A DNA stretch of 64,000 nucleotides from Oscillospiraceae bacterium (lineage in GTDB: Bacteria; Bacillota; Clostridia; Oscillospirales; Ruminococcaceae): contig JAQUYD010000009.1 in NCBI GenBank assembly GCA_028692035.1, positions 1-64,000 on the forward strand. Direction: 5' to 3'. The position numbers and the translations under genes are program-made. The notes beneath the pieces are model-generated. The model made no database searches. It saw only the letters and a list, made by a program, of their open reading frames with translations, and was not told the DNA's origin. Position 1 is the stretch's first letter. Each line of letters starts with the position of its first letter. Positions 24,762 to 33,691 of this stretch are shown here, one piece after another.

Positions 24762-25697
24762 ATGAAAGCAAAAAAAGCTCTCGCCCTGGTCTGTACCTTG
24801 GCGATCCTCCTTGCCTTGAGCGGCTGTACACCTAGCGGAAGTTCCTCTTCCAGCCGTTCCAGCAGCCCCGCTGCCAGCCAAAGCTCGGCCAAACCCTCTT
24901 CCTCCGCCGCATCCTCCCTACCGGATGAAGACAGCAGCATTTCTGACGGCCTGGACAGCAGCTTGGACGAATCCGACTCCCCGACCATGCGCACCGATTT
25001 CACCGAAATCGGTGCGTTGAGCGGGGAAGCCCTGGGCTGGGGGCCCGGCGGCCCGGTGGACAACGAAAACCGCTCTCAGGGTGCCATTGCCTACCAGGAA
25101 AAGTATGGGAAATATGACGCTTATTTTATCGCACCTTCCTCTGAAAACATTTACCTTACCTTTGATGAGGGGTATGAAAACGGCTATACAGCGGACATTC
25201 TGGATACGTTAAAAGAAAAGGGCGTCCACGCGGTCTTTTTTGTCACAATGCCCTATGCCAAGGAGCAGCCTGAATTGGTTCGGCGGATGATTGACGAAGG
25301 CCACATTGTCGGAAACCACAGTAACAAGCATATCGCCTACCCTTCTCTCTCCCTGGAAGAAGCCAAAGAAGATCTGATGAGCCTGCATCAGTATATGCTA
25401 GATACTTATCAATATGAGATGTCTCTTTTCCGTTTTCCGGAGGGGAATTTTTCTGAGCAGACGCTGGCGCTGCTCCAAAGCTGCGGCTACAAAACATTGT
25501 TCTGGAGTTTTGCCTACAAGGACTGGTATGTCGATGACCAGCCGAATCCGGATCAGGCCCTGGCCTCTATGTTAAAGAAGGCCCACCCCGGCGCGATTTA
25601 TCTCCTGCATGCTGTCTCTTCCACCAACGCGCAGGTTTTAGGCGATTTTATTGATGGAATGCGGGAAGCAGGATTTGTTTTTTCCGACTTTAAATGA
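24762..25697 (+). CDS. Polysaccharide deacetylase lipoprotein, PdaA-like
   Basis: 311 residues. Lipobox LALSGC with Cys22, then a Ser-rich linker (about 23-75), then a NodB-type deacetylase. The motifs are YLTFDEGYENGYT (133-143), GNHSNKH (184-190, zinc His pair), RFPEGNFS and YLLHAVSSTNA. TFDEGYENGYT is nearly that of PdaA, which deacetylates N-acetylmuramic acid for spore-cortex delta-lactam, so a sporulation role is likely. PdaA of B. subtilis is not, as I recall, a lipoprotein with a Ser-rich spacer, so location may differ. RBS GGAGG lies before ATG 24762. Confidence 0.85.
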   Translation: MKAKKALALVCTLAILLALSGCTPSGSSSSSRSSSPAASQSSAKPSSSAASSLPDEDSSISDGLDSSLDESDSPTMRTDFTEIGALSGEALGWGPGGPVDNENRSQGAIAYQEKYGKYDAYFIAPSSENIYLTFDEGYENGYTADILDTLKEKGVHAVFFVTMPYAKEQPELVRRMIDEGHIVGNHSNKHIAYPSLSLEEAKEDLMSLHQYMLDTYQYEMSLFRFPEGNFSEQTLALLQSCGYKTLFWSFAYKDWYVDDQPNPDQALASMLKKAHPGAIYLLHAVSSTNAQVLGDFIDGMREAGFVFSDFK

Positions 25698-25737
25698 TCC
25701 TAATTTTCTTTTGAATTGGGCGAAGTGCTATGTAACA

Positions 25738-25757
25738 AACCCCGCATAGGCGGGGTT
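25738..25757. repeat. Short GC-rich hairpin
   Basis: AACCCCGC-ATAG-GCGGGGTT, an 8-bp perfect stem, lies 40 bases past the deacetylase gene. No T-run follows, so it may be an mRNA-stability element or part of a weak terminator. Confidence 0.45.
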
Positions 25758-25800
25758 AACTGCATAGGTGTTGAAATTTCTTGGCGAAGGAGTATTACAT

Positions 25801-26145
25801 ATGAACTGGATGAATTGGGTCTGGATCGGAAGCGGTCTGCTGGGCAGCTTGGTCGTCGGTTTGGTCATCGGGCGGATCGTTGCGGGGATCAAATACCCCA
25901 ACCCGGACAAACCCCATATTTTCACCCCAAAGCAGTCTGTCATCATCCTGATCGGCGTTTTGGTGGCGGTGGCGCTGATTGCGTTTGCCATTTTGTATCA
26001 GCCTAAGCCGAAAACCGATGATTCCCTGTCCCCGGGTATGGATGACATGATGGATCCTGATGGCGGCGCGGCGGACGGCGACCTTCTGAACGATGATGCG
26101 CTGCCCGAGGGCGACGGAAATATGGCAGTCGTTCCCGCGGCCTAA
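25801..26145 (+). CDS. Small membrane protein with two transmembrane segments
   Basis: 114 residues from ATG 25801 (GAAGGAG upstream). A first membrane helix WIGSGLLGSLVVGLVIGRIV (about 8-27), a polar loop, a second helix VIILIGVLVAVALIAFAIL (about 46-64), and then a very acidic tail (DDMMDPDGGAADGDLLNDD). No family was recognised. Lies between two cell-envelope lipoproteins. Confidence 0.65.
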   Translation: MNWMNWVWIGSGLLGSLVVGLVIGRIVAGIKYPNPDKPHIFTPKQSVIILIGVLVAVALIAFAILYQPKPKTDDSLSPGMDDMMDPDGGAADGDLLNDDALPEGDGNMAVVPAA

Positions 26146-26186
26146 CCCCAAAGGCAGTATTTCACTGTTTTTTTGTCAGAATTTTC

Positions 26187-26214
26187 TTGACTGTCCCTTG
26201 ATCAATGTTATACT
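26187..26214 (+). promoter_or_regulatory. Promoter of the 191-residue lipoprotein gene
   Basis: TTGACT, a 16-base spacer and TATACT, ending 66 bases before the start codon at 26281. Confidence 0.65.
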
Positions 26215-26280
26215 AATATAGGCGTTATTGGAATTTGCCAAACGTCTATATTTTTTTGTGCGAAAGAGAGGAAGCGTATT

Positions 26281-26856
26281 ATGAAAAAAAAGATTTCTTT
26301 GTTGCTTTTGGCATCCCTACTTTTGACGGCCCTTCTCAGCGGTTGCGGCCAGTCCCCGGTCACCGTCTCTGCACCGGAATGGGAGACCGTCTCCGGCACA
26401 GCCAGTGTATTCTCCTATGAAGTCCCTGCCGATTGGACGACAACCGAAGACGTAACTGGTCAAGGCAGTGTTATTTACATTCCCAAAAACGCGGACGTAA
26501 ATACGGGTACTTCAAATGTAAACATCCTGGTGCAGGACGCCTCTGGTCAGAAAGCCGCCAACATGAAAGATATGAAAGCCGCGCTGGAATCCAACTTGAA
26601 AGAGCAGTTGATTTCCAATGGGTTTGAGTCGGTCGAAAATCTGAAGGTAGAAGAACTGGCAGCGCCGATCGGCGATCTGTGTGTTGTTTCTTATGAAACC
26701 TATCTCAGCGGCATGAAATTTACCCAGGTTCAGTATTATCCGCTGATTGACGATTATATTGTCGTGATCACCTCTACCAACATTGGCGACACAGTGGAAC
26801 CCTCGGCCGAAGAAGTTGCCGAATATCTTGCTCTGACCTTGAAAAAGGCGGAATAA
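26281..26856 (+). CDS. Lipoprotein of unknown function
   Basis: 191 residues. Signal with LLSGC at Cys22. The mature part (SVFSYEVPADWTTTEDVTGQGSVIYIP … QKAANMKDMKAALESNLKEQLISNGF … VVITSTNIGDTVEPSAEEVAEYLALTL) has the PsbP/Mog1-like plan of small Bacillota lipoproteins: a strand-rich start with VPxxW, a middle helix and a final short helix. No partner gene is nearby; it has its own promoter and terminator. Confidence 0.75.
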   Translation: MKKKISLLLLASLLLTALLSGCGQSPVTVSAPEWETVSGTASVFSYEVPADWTTTEDVTGQGSVIYIPKNADVNTGTSNVNILVQDASGQKAANMKDMKAALESNLKEQLISNGFESVENLKVEELAAPIGDLCVVSYETYLSGMKFTQVQYYPLIDDYIVVITSTNIGDTVEPSAEEVAEYLALTLKKAE

Positions 26857-26903
26857 GGTTTTTTAACCAAAAATCTCATTCACTGAAAACTAGATGTCCG
26901 TAA

Positions 26904-26949
26904 AACAGAAAATGCTGCGAATGATGGATCATTCGCAGCATTTTCTGTT
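26904..26949. terminator. Very strong stem-loop terminator
   Basis: A perfect 22-bp stem AACAGAAAATGCTGCGAATGAT with loop GG and a T-rich tail (TTGTTTTA) on the plus strand. Confidence 0.85.
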
Positions 26950-27019
26950 TTGTTTTATATGTGATATACTGACATAGAGATCAAGCCAATAAACCAGAAG
27001 TTGTAGAGGAGAACACAGT

Positions 27020-27511
27020 ATGCAGAAATATTTTGATATGATCAGAGCAGGAGGTGCAGACCTCGCAATAAAAATTGATGCCAAAACAATCAGTACAGCC
27101 GCTTGGACAGTATATCGTTGCCGGTTCGGCTGCGATACCTATGGGAAAAGCCATTGCTGCCCACCGAACGCTCCAACGTGGAAAGAAACGCAGGAAATGA
27201 TAAACTGCTTTGCGTACGGCATTCTATTCAGATGCCACGAAATGAGCATTGTAACACCGCTGGCTGTGAAAGTTGCACGGGAATTATTTCTTGATGATTA
27301 TTACAAGGTCGTCGCTTTTGGAAGCGGACCGTGTAAAAAATGTCAGAAATGCAATCCTGAACATTGCAATTTCCCAGAAAAGGCCGTGCCTGCAATGGAA
27401 GCCTGCGGAATTGATGTGTTCGCTACGGTGCGAAATAACAACATTGAAATACATACCCTTCGGGAAAAAGGCGAAATCCAAAATCATTTTGGACTTATTC
27501 TTGTTGAGTGA
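27020..27511 (+). CDS. DUF2284 metal-binding protein
   Basis: 163 residues. Cys-rich: CRFGC…HCCPPNAPT, then GPCKKCQKCNPEHCNFP, the DUF2284 pattern of about nine Cys residues, likely binding an iron-sulfur cluster or zinc. TGTAGAGGAG precedes ATG 27020. Function unknown; the family is common in anaerobes. It stands alone, just left of the integrated element at 27.6-30.6 kb. Confidence 0.8.
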   Translation: MQKYFDMIRAGGADLAIKIDAKTISTAAWTVYRCRFGCDTYGKSHCCPPNAPTWKETQEMINCFAYGILFRCHEMSIVTPLAVKVARELFLDDYYKVVAFGSGPCKKCQKCNPEHCNFPEKAVPAMEACGIDVFATVRNNNIEIHTLREKGEIQNHFGLILVE

Positions 27512-27673
27512 ACGATAAATCCCGATTGTAAAAGCACGATTTTATAGTCGGTTATCTACGCCCGTAGGGCTTTAATAAAATCCTCCGAAAACCTTGAAAA
27601 CAAAGGATTTATCGCAATGTGTTCGCCTTATCCCTTTATACGATTTCACACGGTTTTATACCTTCCTTGCCAC

Positions 27674-27703
27674 CTCATAAGGGAAAAAGCAAGGGCAAGA
27701 AAA
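27674..27703 (+). repeat. Left copy of an imperfect 30-base end repeat of the integrated element
   Basis: CTCATAAGGGaAAAAgCAAGGG… is also found at 30512-30540 as CTCATAAGGGcAAAAaCAAGGG…. The two copies bracket the excisionase, regulator and integrase. They may be att-proximal arm sites; nearby CCTTGAAAA occurs at both ends as well (27592-27600 and 30571-30579). Confidence 0.45.
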
Positions 27704-27784
27704 TCTGATAACAAGCTATAACAGCGTGTGGCAATCGGGAAGCTGTGACATATGTGCGAATATATTTTACTGGAGGATTTCAAA

Positions 27785-27826
27785 ATGGACAAGTACATCT
27801 TTGATAACAATAACGGGCTTTGGTAA
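27785..27826 (+). pseudogene. TnpV N-terminal remnant
   Basis: TGGAGGATTTCAAA precedes ATG, then MDKYIFDNNNGLW and a stop. This 13-residue start matches, from memory, the opening of TnpV, a small protein of Tn4451-like and other Clostridia transposons. The rest is gone. It is a scar of an earlier insertion or deletion at the left end of the element. Confidence 0.5.
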
Positions 27827-27844
27827 AAGGGGTGTTCTCATTTT

Positions 27845-27997
27845 GCAACCGTTAAAACGGTTGCCGCTGTTTCGGCGGCAGCGGAACAGCGAAAAGTATC
27901 AAGGCGGAAATGGAAGTGCTGCATTGATACTTGGCTCCCCGCAGGGGCGAAATACCCTGAGTACAAATCGAAGATTTGTGCGAGGGGTGTATTTCGC
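27845..27997. repeat. Cluster of nested hairpins
   Basis: Four inverted repeats in 150 bases: GCAACCGTT-aa-AACGGTTGC (27845-27864), CCGCTG/CAGCGG (27864-27884), AAGTATCA/TGATACTT (27894-27932), and a compound one with GCGAAATAC (27947-27955) pairing GTATTTCGC (27989-27997) around ACAAATC-gaa-GATTTGT (27963-27979). No gene is credible here. Could be a structured RNA or recombination substrate. Confidence 0.55.
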
Positions 27998-28025
27998 TCT
28001 CAAACGCCGAGGGCTTGAGAGACGG

Positions 28026-28241
28026 TCATTCTACCTTGCGGACATCACCCTGACTAAGTAGGTTTCTGCCCTGATTGACCGTCATAAAATGCTCCAGCGT
28101 GTCCCTGCGGATGATTGCCTTTCGCCCCACCTTGAGGACGGGCAGCTTGCCCCAGTCCACCAACTTTCGCATCGTGTTCCTGCCGATACCCGTACATTCG
28201 GCTGCTTCTTCGATGGTTAAACCCATTTTGGCTGTGTTCAT
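28026..28241 (-). CDS. xis: Excisionase-type helix-turn-helix protein
   Basis: 71 residues from ATG 28241 (AAAGGAGGAG upstream; ATG 28247 is too close to it). LTIEEAAECTGIGRNTMRKLVDWGKLPVLKVG is the MerR-like winged fold of the excisionase family, with the typical KVGRKAIIRRDTLEHFM ending. It directs excision by the integrase encoded at 29196-30491 and faces away from the XRE regulator, sharing the 28242-28421 control region. Confidence 0.8.
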   Translation of the reverse strand: MNTAKMGLTIEEAAECTGIGRNTMRKLVDWGKLPVLKVGRKAIIRRDTLEHFMTVNQGRNLLSQGDVRKVE

Positions 28242-28369
28242 AATCATCTCCTCCTTTCAATATACTCATATTGCAACTACATAACCATAAGTATACGCAT
28301 TTTGCTATCTCTTGTCAACCTCTTTTGCAACCATTTAAGAATTATTTTTAATTATTATTGCAAAACTGG

Positions 28370-28398
28370 TTGCAAAATGAGTTTGTCTGTGCTATACT
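28370..28398 (+). promoter_or_regulatory. Promoter of the element's XRE regulator, with TTGCAA repeats
   Basis: TTGCAA (28370-28375), a 17-base spacer and TATACT (28393-28398). The palindromic hexamer TTGCAA occurs four times in the divergent region (near 28272, 28325, 28359 and 28370), one copy being the -35, so they look like operator sites. Confidence 0.6.
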
Positions 28399-28421
28399 AA
28401 TGCTCGTAGGAGGTGAATCAC

Positions 28422-29087
28422 TTGGAAAACGAAATTACATTCACCGCAAAACAGGTCGGTGAAAGAGTAAAGGAACGCCGCATAGAGTTGAATCTCACAA
28501 TGCCGGAACTCGGCAGGCGTATCGGCGTCAACAAATCCACCATTCAAAGATATGAGGCGGACGGCGTTGACCCAAAGCGCACAATGATTATCAACGGCCT
28601 TGCTGACGCTCTGCTGACTATCCCCGAATGGTTGGTAGGACTTACTGACGAAAAGGAATATAACACCCGTGCTCTTTGCCAGCAGGACATTGAGGAACAC
28701 ATCAAGAGGTATCTTGATACCGTGTCCTCCACGGTCAACGGAGAGCCGCACCAGCAGCTTCTCACGACATTCCTTGGGAAGATGGTTGACCTGTACTCGG
28801 TGCTTTGTCACTACTTTGCCGACGCTATGGCGGAGGTTGACCGTGTGGCAGAGGACGAAGGACTGAAAGAGTCCCTAATGCGATACGCCATTGAATCGGG
28901 AGCAATCACCGAGAGAGTGTACCGCAAAGAAATGGAAGTTCCGATTGAGGATATGAAAAAGTTCTTGGACGGGCTATTACATATCTACGATGAAGGGCGC
29001 ACAGCAGTTAAGATGGGCGACCTCTTCGGGATAGTAACGGAAGCCGAAAAGAGGCTGTCCGAAAAAGACGATTCCGTGGCACCTTGA
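28422..29087 (+). CDS. XRE-family regulator of the integrated element
   Basis: 221 residues from TTG 28422, chosen because GTAGGAGG lies 8 bases upstream; a GTG at 28413 touches that RBS. Helix-turn-helix LTMPELGRRIGVNKSTIQRYEADGVDP at about 25-51. The long helical C-terminal part (LCQQDIEEHIKRYLDTVSS … MKKFLDGLLHIYDEG) resembles regulators next to Tn916-like integrases. It probably controls xis and itself through the TTGCAA sites. Confidence 0.85.
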   Translation: MENEITFTAKQVGERVKERRIELNLTMPELGRRIGVNKSTIQRYEADGVDPKRTMIINGLADALLTIPEWLVGLTDEKEYNTRALCQQDIEEHIKRYLDTVSSTVNGEPHQQLLTTFLGKMVDLYSVLCHYFADAMAEVDRVAEDEGLKESLMRYAIESGAITERVYRKEMEVPIEDMKKFLDGLLHIYDEGRTAVKMGDLFGIVTEAEKRLSEKDDSVAP

Positions 29088-29195
29088 CAATTGAAAAAGC
29101 CGATTGAAAACAATCGGCACAAGTGACACTATTTATTTAGCGCACATCATATGTCACAGTTCCGATTGCCACGGATAAGAAAGGAGTTTTTATCT

Positions 29196-30491
29196 ATGGC
29201 AAAAGGTTCTGTAAGAAAGAAAGGCAAAAAGTGGTACTACCGCTTCTATACGGAGGACGCAAGCGGCAGACAGGTACAGCGTGAATATGTGGGCACAGAG
29301 AGCAAATCCGAGACGGAAGCCTTGCTCCGAAAAGCGATGGAGGACTACGAGGCAAAGAAGTTCGTGGCAAAATCCGAAAACGCTACGGTAGGTATGCTGC
29401 TGGATATGTGGGTGGAGGAAGAATTAAAGGCAGGCACATTAAGCAATGGTACAGTGGGAAACTATCTGCAAGCGGTAGGAAGAATCAAGCAACACCCTAT
29501 CGGACAGCGCAAGCTGAAAACTGTTACCTCTGAGCATTTGCAGCAGTTCTTCGACCTGCTGACATTCGGCGGCAGTATAGGCAGCTTCGTTTCCAAAGGC
29601 TACTCCAAAGACTATATCCATTCCTTTTCGGCGGTGTTGCAGCAGTCCTTCCGCTTCGCTGTATTCCCGAAGCAGATGATAACCTTCAATCCGATGCAGT
29701 ATGTGGTGTTGAAGAAAAAGGCAGACAGCACAGACTTATTTGCGGGGGAAGATGCAGACGACGGGGACACAAAAACGCTTAGTTCAGAACTGTACCGAAA
29801 ACTGCTGGCGCAGCTGTCCAAAAGAAGCAAGGACGCAATTCTCCCTGTACAGATAGCATATTTTACAGGGCTTAGGATTGGAGAAGTCTGCGGCTTGACT
29901 TGGCAGGATATCAACCTGGACCAGCAGTATTTGACCGTCCGCAGGAGCATCCGCTACAACGGCGCAAGGCATAAGACGGAAATCGGGCCGACAAAGAGGA
30001 AAAAGGTGCGTACCGTTGATTTCTGCGACACGCTGGCGGCAATTCTGAAAGCGGCGAAAGCCGAACAGCACAAAAATCGCTTTCAGTACGGCGAACTGTA
30101 TCATCGGAATTATTACAAGGAAGTCCAAGAGAGGAACAGAGTATTTTACGAATACTATCACTTGGACAACACAAGTGACATCCCCGATGATTACACAGAA
30201 ATATCCTTCGTCTGCTTAAGGTCTGATGGCTCGTTGGAACTGCCGAGTACAGTTGAACTCGCTTGTAAGTCTGCAAGGAAGAAGCTGCCTGAGCTGGAGG
30301 GCTTTCACTTCCACACTCTCAGACACACCTACACGACGAATTTACTTACCAACGGAGCAGCGCCGAAGGATGTGCAGGAACTTCTCGGACACTCCGATGT
30401 CAGTACCACAATGAATATCTACGCTCACGCTACAAGGGAAGCGAAGCGTACCTCCGCAAGATTGCTGGACAAGGTTGTCGGCGGGGAATAA
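29196..30491 (+). CDS. int: Tyrosine recombinase/integrase
   Basis: 431 residues from ATG 29196 (AAAGGAG upstream; the frame upstream to 29151 is probably not translated). N-terminal arm-binding AP2-like domain ([17 protein letters not shown]), SAM-like core-binding domain, then the catalytic domain: Arg in [20 protein letters not shown], and the GH and Tyr of [18 protein letters not shown]. All catalytic residues appear intact. Tn916/phage-like integrase that inserted this roughly 3-kb element; no transfer genes are with it. Confidence 0.92.
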   Translation: MAKGSVRKKGKKWYYRFYTEDASGRQVQREYVGTESKSETEALLRKAMEDYEAKKFVAKSENATVGMLLDMWVEEELKAGTLSNGTVGNYLQAVGRIKQHPIGQRKLKTVTSEHLQQFFDLLTFGGSIGSFVSKGYSKDYIHSFSAVLQQSFRFAVFPKQMITFNPMQYVVLKKKADSTDLFAGEDADDGDTKTLSSELYRKLLAQLSKRSKDAILPVQIAYFTGLRIGEVCGLTWQDINLDQQYLTVRRSIRYNGARHKTEIGPTKRKKVRTVDFCDTLAAILKAAKAEQHKNRFQYGELYHRNYYKEVQERNRVFYEYYHLDNTSDIPDDYTEISFVCLRSDGSLELPSTVELACKSARKKLPELEGFHFHTLRHTYTTNLLTNGAAPKDVQELLGHSDVSTTMNIYAHATREAKRTSARLLDKVVGGE

Positions 30492-30496
30492 AAAAG

Positions 30497-30540
30497 TTTC
30501 CCTTGTTTCGGCTCATAAGGGCAAAAACAAGGGAAAATAC
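30497..30540 (+). repeat. Right end repeat and hairpin after int
   Basis: TTTCCCTTGTTT (30497-30508) and AAACAAGGGAAA (30525-30536) form a perfect 12-bp stem whose loop holds CTCATAAGGG, the same decamer as at the left end. It may be the int terminator, an att arm or both. The rest of 30541-30758 shows no gene. Confidence 0.55.
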
Positions 30541-30758
30541 ATAAGGCTTAAACATTACAGCGGCGCGAAGCCTTGAAAATACAGGGTTTTCAGAGGAATT
30601 AGTAGATAAATTCCGATTTGTTGAGGTGCTCGTTGAAAAATTGTGGGGTAATTCTGAAAATCAATGGTGCACTTCTATGCAGGGCTTTACCATATTGTGC
30701 GTTTCATAGCAAAAACCCTTACTTGCGTAAAATGGATGGAGTTTTTTATTTCTGATAA

Positions 30759-30788
30759 AAAAAGAGGAAGGCATCCCTTCCTCTTTTT
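30759..30788. terminator. Bidirectional terminator
   Basis: AAAAAGAGGAAGG / CCTTCCTCTTTTT with loop CATC. It ends the leftward foldase gene (stop at 30826) and can stop rightward readthrough from the element. Confidence 0.85.
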
Positions 30789-30825
30789 CATTGTGTAAGA
30801 ACCTAACGCAAAATAGGGATTTCGC

Positions 30826-31887
30826 TTAGCCAAGCATTTTCTTGGCGGCATACCGTTTGACTGCCGAATTGTTAAAGGTGATTTCTAACGATTCACCCCA
30901 TTGGGATACCGCTTCCAAAAACTCATCGTTCTTTGCAGCAGAGAGGATCGATTCCCGGTTTTCTTCAAAGTTTTTCTCATCGGCCATCGGATCCAGTTTT
31001 TTGATCAGAATCAGCGCCTCGTCGGTAGTGACAACCCTCATTTCATCCGTAGCCATTTCTTTCGCCGCAGTGACCATGGCCGCAGGGTAATAGGATTCAG
31101 AAGAAGCGGAAATGGTATAATCGAAGTAATCGTCCTCACGGGTGGGCAGATCCGCCTCGGCAGTACCGCTTTCGAGCGAAAGGGTCCGCTCGGTTTCCTT
31201 TAAAAGAGAGACGAAGTCTTCACCAGCCCGGGCCCGGGTAATCATCTCATTGGCCAGATCCTTGCGTTTTTGCAAATCGTCGCCTTCCAGATCTTTGATC
31301 GAAATGGAGACATACTGAATGTGCTGATAATTCTCTGCATAGTAGCTTTTCAGTTCAGCGTCGCTGACCTCTTTTTCGCCGCCTTTTCCATAGATCGAGT
31401 CAAAAATCTTCCGGGAACGATAGCGGGACTCGACCTGCAAGCGGATGGAGTCTTTGGAAACGCCCGTTTCCTCGTAAGAATCCTTGCCTTGGGACCAGTA
31501 ATTCTCGACCTCCTGGGTAATGAGCGCTTCGTCCGCCTCGTCAAAGGTAAAGCCCAATTCGTTAAATTGGTTGAGCACAGCAAAATAATCCTTGATGCTG
31601 TCTTTGGTCTCATCGGTGATCCAATCGTTCAGGGCCTTGCCGTCCAGGCTGTTTTTCCATACGTCGCCGGTATCGACCGATGCTGCGTCTTCGGCATACA
31701 TCTGTTGCAACACTGAAACGGCATAGGAATAGTTGTTGGAAAGATTCAAAATATATAATCCTGCGGGAAGGGTCGTATCTCCGGATTTGGCAATCCAGTT
31801 CGTTCCGCTGTTCAACGTACAGCCACCGAGCGCCAGTACCATCATCAATGCCAGAACAAGCGCAAGAGCAGATTTTAATCGCTTCAT
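30826..31887 (-). CDS. Foldase-like lipoprotein (PrsA/SurA N-domain type)
   Basis: 353 residues from ATG 31887 (AGGAG ten bases upstream; an upstream extension to 32142 is not coding). Signal and lipobox MVLALGGC at Cys23. A SurA-like helical domain (ALNDWITDETKDSIKDYFAVLNQF … VSDAELKSYYAENYQHIQYVSI) is followed by a parvulin-like region (RARAGEDFVSLLKE). It likely helps fold secreted proteins at the membrane. Not a full PrsA match, so peptidyl-prolyl isomerase activity is uncertain. Confidence 0.75.
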   Translation of the reverse strand: MKRLKSALALVLALMMVLALGGCTLNSGTNWIAKSGDTTLPAGLYILNLSNNYSYAVSVLQQMYAEDAASVDTGDVWKNSLDGKALNDWITDETKDSIKDYFAVLNQFNELGFTFDEADEALITQEVENYWSQGKDSYEETGVSKDSIRLQVESRYRSRKIFDSIYGKGGEKEVSDAELKSYYAENYQHIQYVSISIKDLEGDDLQKRKDLANEMITRARAGEDFVSLLKETERTLSLESGTAEADLPTREDDYFDYTISASSESYYPAAMVTAAKEMATDEMRVVTTDEALILIKKLDPMADEKNFEENRESILSAAKNDEFLEAVSQWGESLEITFNNSAVKRYAAKKMLG

Positions 31888-32096
31888 ATTTTCATTACTC
31901 CTAAACCAAGTTTTTGAACAGCCTGCCCGCCAAAAGGGACAGGCTATAACTTTTCCTATTATACACAACGCGGTGAAAAAAGTCCAGAAACATCTCGTGA
32001 ATTTTTGGCATGAAAAAAGGGGGGCGCCTATCCGCGCAAAAAAAAGTTGAGAATCGGGCGGCGGAATGATAGTATAAAAGAAAAGGAGGGGAGACG

Positions 32097-33683
32097 ATGA
32101 GCCAAAGTGGAAAACTGATCGCGGTGGCGGTGCTTTTGTCATTGCTGGCGATCCTATCAGGGGTCTTCTTCGGGCGGGAAAAGATTCCGGAGATCCGGAA
32201 TGATATGGATGTCTGGGTCAGCCGGCAGGATCAAAACATCCTACACCGCCTGTCCGACAGCGAAAAAGCCCTGCTGATCGACATCCTTTCCCACCAGCAA
32301 AAGCTGGAAAACGGCGGCATGTATGATGATTTTGTGCTGTCCTTTGCCGCATATAAAGACGGGGACGAGGTGTTACAACCTTCTTTATACCGCCTGACAG
32401 ATGGAACCAATGAATTCGTCATGAAATACCCGGATGACAGCTGCTACTCGCTGGATACCCGGTCGGTGCTGCAACTTTTGACCAGCGATACGCTGGATGG
32501 GTTGTTTGACTATATCGAAAACGCCCCTAGTATGACGGTGACCCAAAAAAGCCAAAGCCTGACGCTGCACTGTATCGAAAACGGCTGGCAGTATAAGAAA
32601 ATCGACAACAGCATTTTTATGGACGGCGTGCTGGTCCAGGACGGACAAACGCTTCTGGATGCGGCGGATGGCCAGGACATTGGATTGTCGTTTTCGGTAG
32701 AGCCCCAAACGGTTCAGATTGAAATTTCATTGATAGACAGGTCGGAAATCGTCTTCGCGGGGGACGCAGACCAACTTCGCCAATTTAGCCCGCCAATCAG
32801 TGCGTTGTACCGGATGCAGGTAACCGCCGAATGGACAGAAACCGCCACGCGGCGCTATTCAGGGCGGTGCCTGTATGCTTTGGTGCTGCAGGTGAAAAAG
32901 GAAGCGGAGGTTTTTGTTTCGGAAAACAAGGTGATGCAGGGGGGCCTTTTGGAGGTGACGGTCACCAATCCAGAAGACCCCGGCAGCCTCCGGGTGACAA
33001 CAGACCTTGGCCAGGCCGGGCCATTTGTCAAGCAGGAGGAGGGCTTTTACACCTGCCTAGTTGTAGCCCAAAACGCAGGCAGCTATCCGCTTTTTGTTTC
33101 CGGAACCGGTGTGAGCGGGGAACATCAAATTGAGGTAATTGCTACAACGCGAGACGAACAAGTGCAGCAGGATTTCCCCCTGTTGCGGGAAGCGGGCGAA
33201 GGGGCGCAAGCGCTCCAGTCTTTTGAAGAAACTTGGCTGGCGCTGGGCAAAACGGCCGCAACAGATAAATACTGGAACGGATTGTTCCAACCGCCGCTGG
33301 CGGGTGATCCTGTACTAGGATTTGGGCAACGCTTTTCGGGGCAACCTGACCAGATGGACGGGACTTTCTGGTGGCAGGTAGAGGAAGATACGCAGGTTAT
33401 GGCCTCTAACGTGGGCATTGTCGCGTTTGTAGGCGAACTGGATTCCGGCGGACGGGCTGTGGCGATCCACCACGGACTGGGGCTTTACACCTGGTATTAC
33501 GGATTGACCGAAACGCTGGTGGAGCAGGGCGACGTGATCCTTTCCGGCGAAATACTAGGCTCTGTTCTCCCGGAAGACGACATTGCCTGGTGCGGCGTAC
33601 AGGCTACACTGTCTGGCGCTCCGTTGGATTTGGGACAGCTGTGGGAAAAGCCTTGGCTGGAAAGTCCCCCACCTGCCAGATAA
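32097..33683 (+). CDS. Membrane-anchored protein with degenerate LytM/M23 domain
   Basis: 528 residues. One N-terminal membrane helix (LIAVAVLLSLLAILSGVFFG, about 7-26), a long extracellular body, then a C-terminal M23 fold recognisable by VAIHHGLGLYTWYYGL…VEQGDVILSGEILGSV. Active M23 enzymes have HxxxD early and HxH in the YxHL motif; here the early His is absent (QMDGTFWW) and the late one is YYGL. It is probably a catalytically dead, peptidoglycan-binding protein, like SpoIIQ-type proteins. GGAGGGGAGACG precedes ATG 32097. Confidence 0.7.
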   Translation: MSQSGKLIAVAVLLSLLAILSGVFFGREKIPEIRNDMDVWVSRQDQNILHRLSDSEKALLIDILSHQQKLENGGMYDDFVLSFAAYKDGDEVLQPSLYRLTDGTNEFVMKYPDDSCYSLDTRSVLQLLTSDTLDGLFDYIENAPSMTVTQKSQSLTLHCIENGWQYKKIDNSIFMDGVLVQDGQTLLDAADGQDIGLSFSVEPQTVQIEISLIDRSEIVFAGDADQLRQFSPPISALYRMQVTAEWTETATRRYSGRCLYALVLQVKKEAEVFVSENKVMQGGLLEVTVTNPEDPGSLRVTTDLGQAGPFVKQEEGFYTCLVVAQNAGSYPLFVSGTGVSGEHQIEVIATTRDEQVQQDFPLLREAGEGAQALQSFEETWLALGKTAATDKYWNGLFQPPLAGDPVLGFGQRFSGQPDQMDGTFWWQVEEDTQVMASNVGIVAFVGELDSGGRAVAIHHGLGLYTWYYGLTETLVEQGDVILSGEILGSVLPEDDIAWCGVQATLSGAPLDLGQLWEKPWLESPPPAR

Positions 33684-33691
33684 TCTGCAAA

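Noticed and set aside
27726..28061. A 111-codon plus-strand frame
   Set aside because: It runs through strong inverted repeats, overlaps xis antisense and has no RBS; the only gene-like piece is the short TnpV remnant in another frame.
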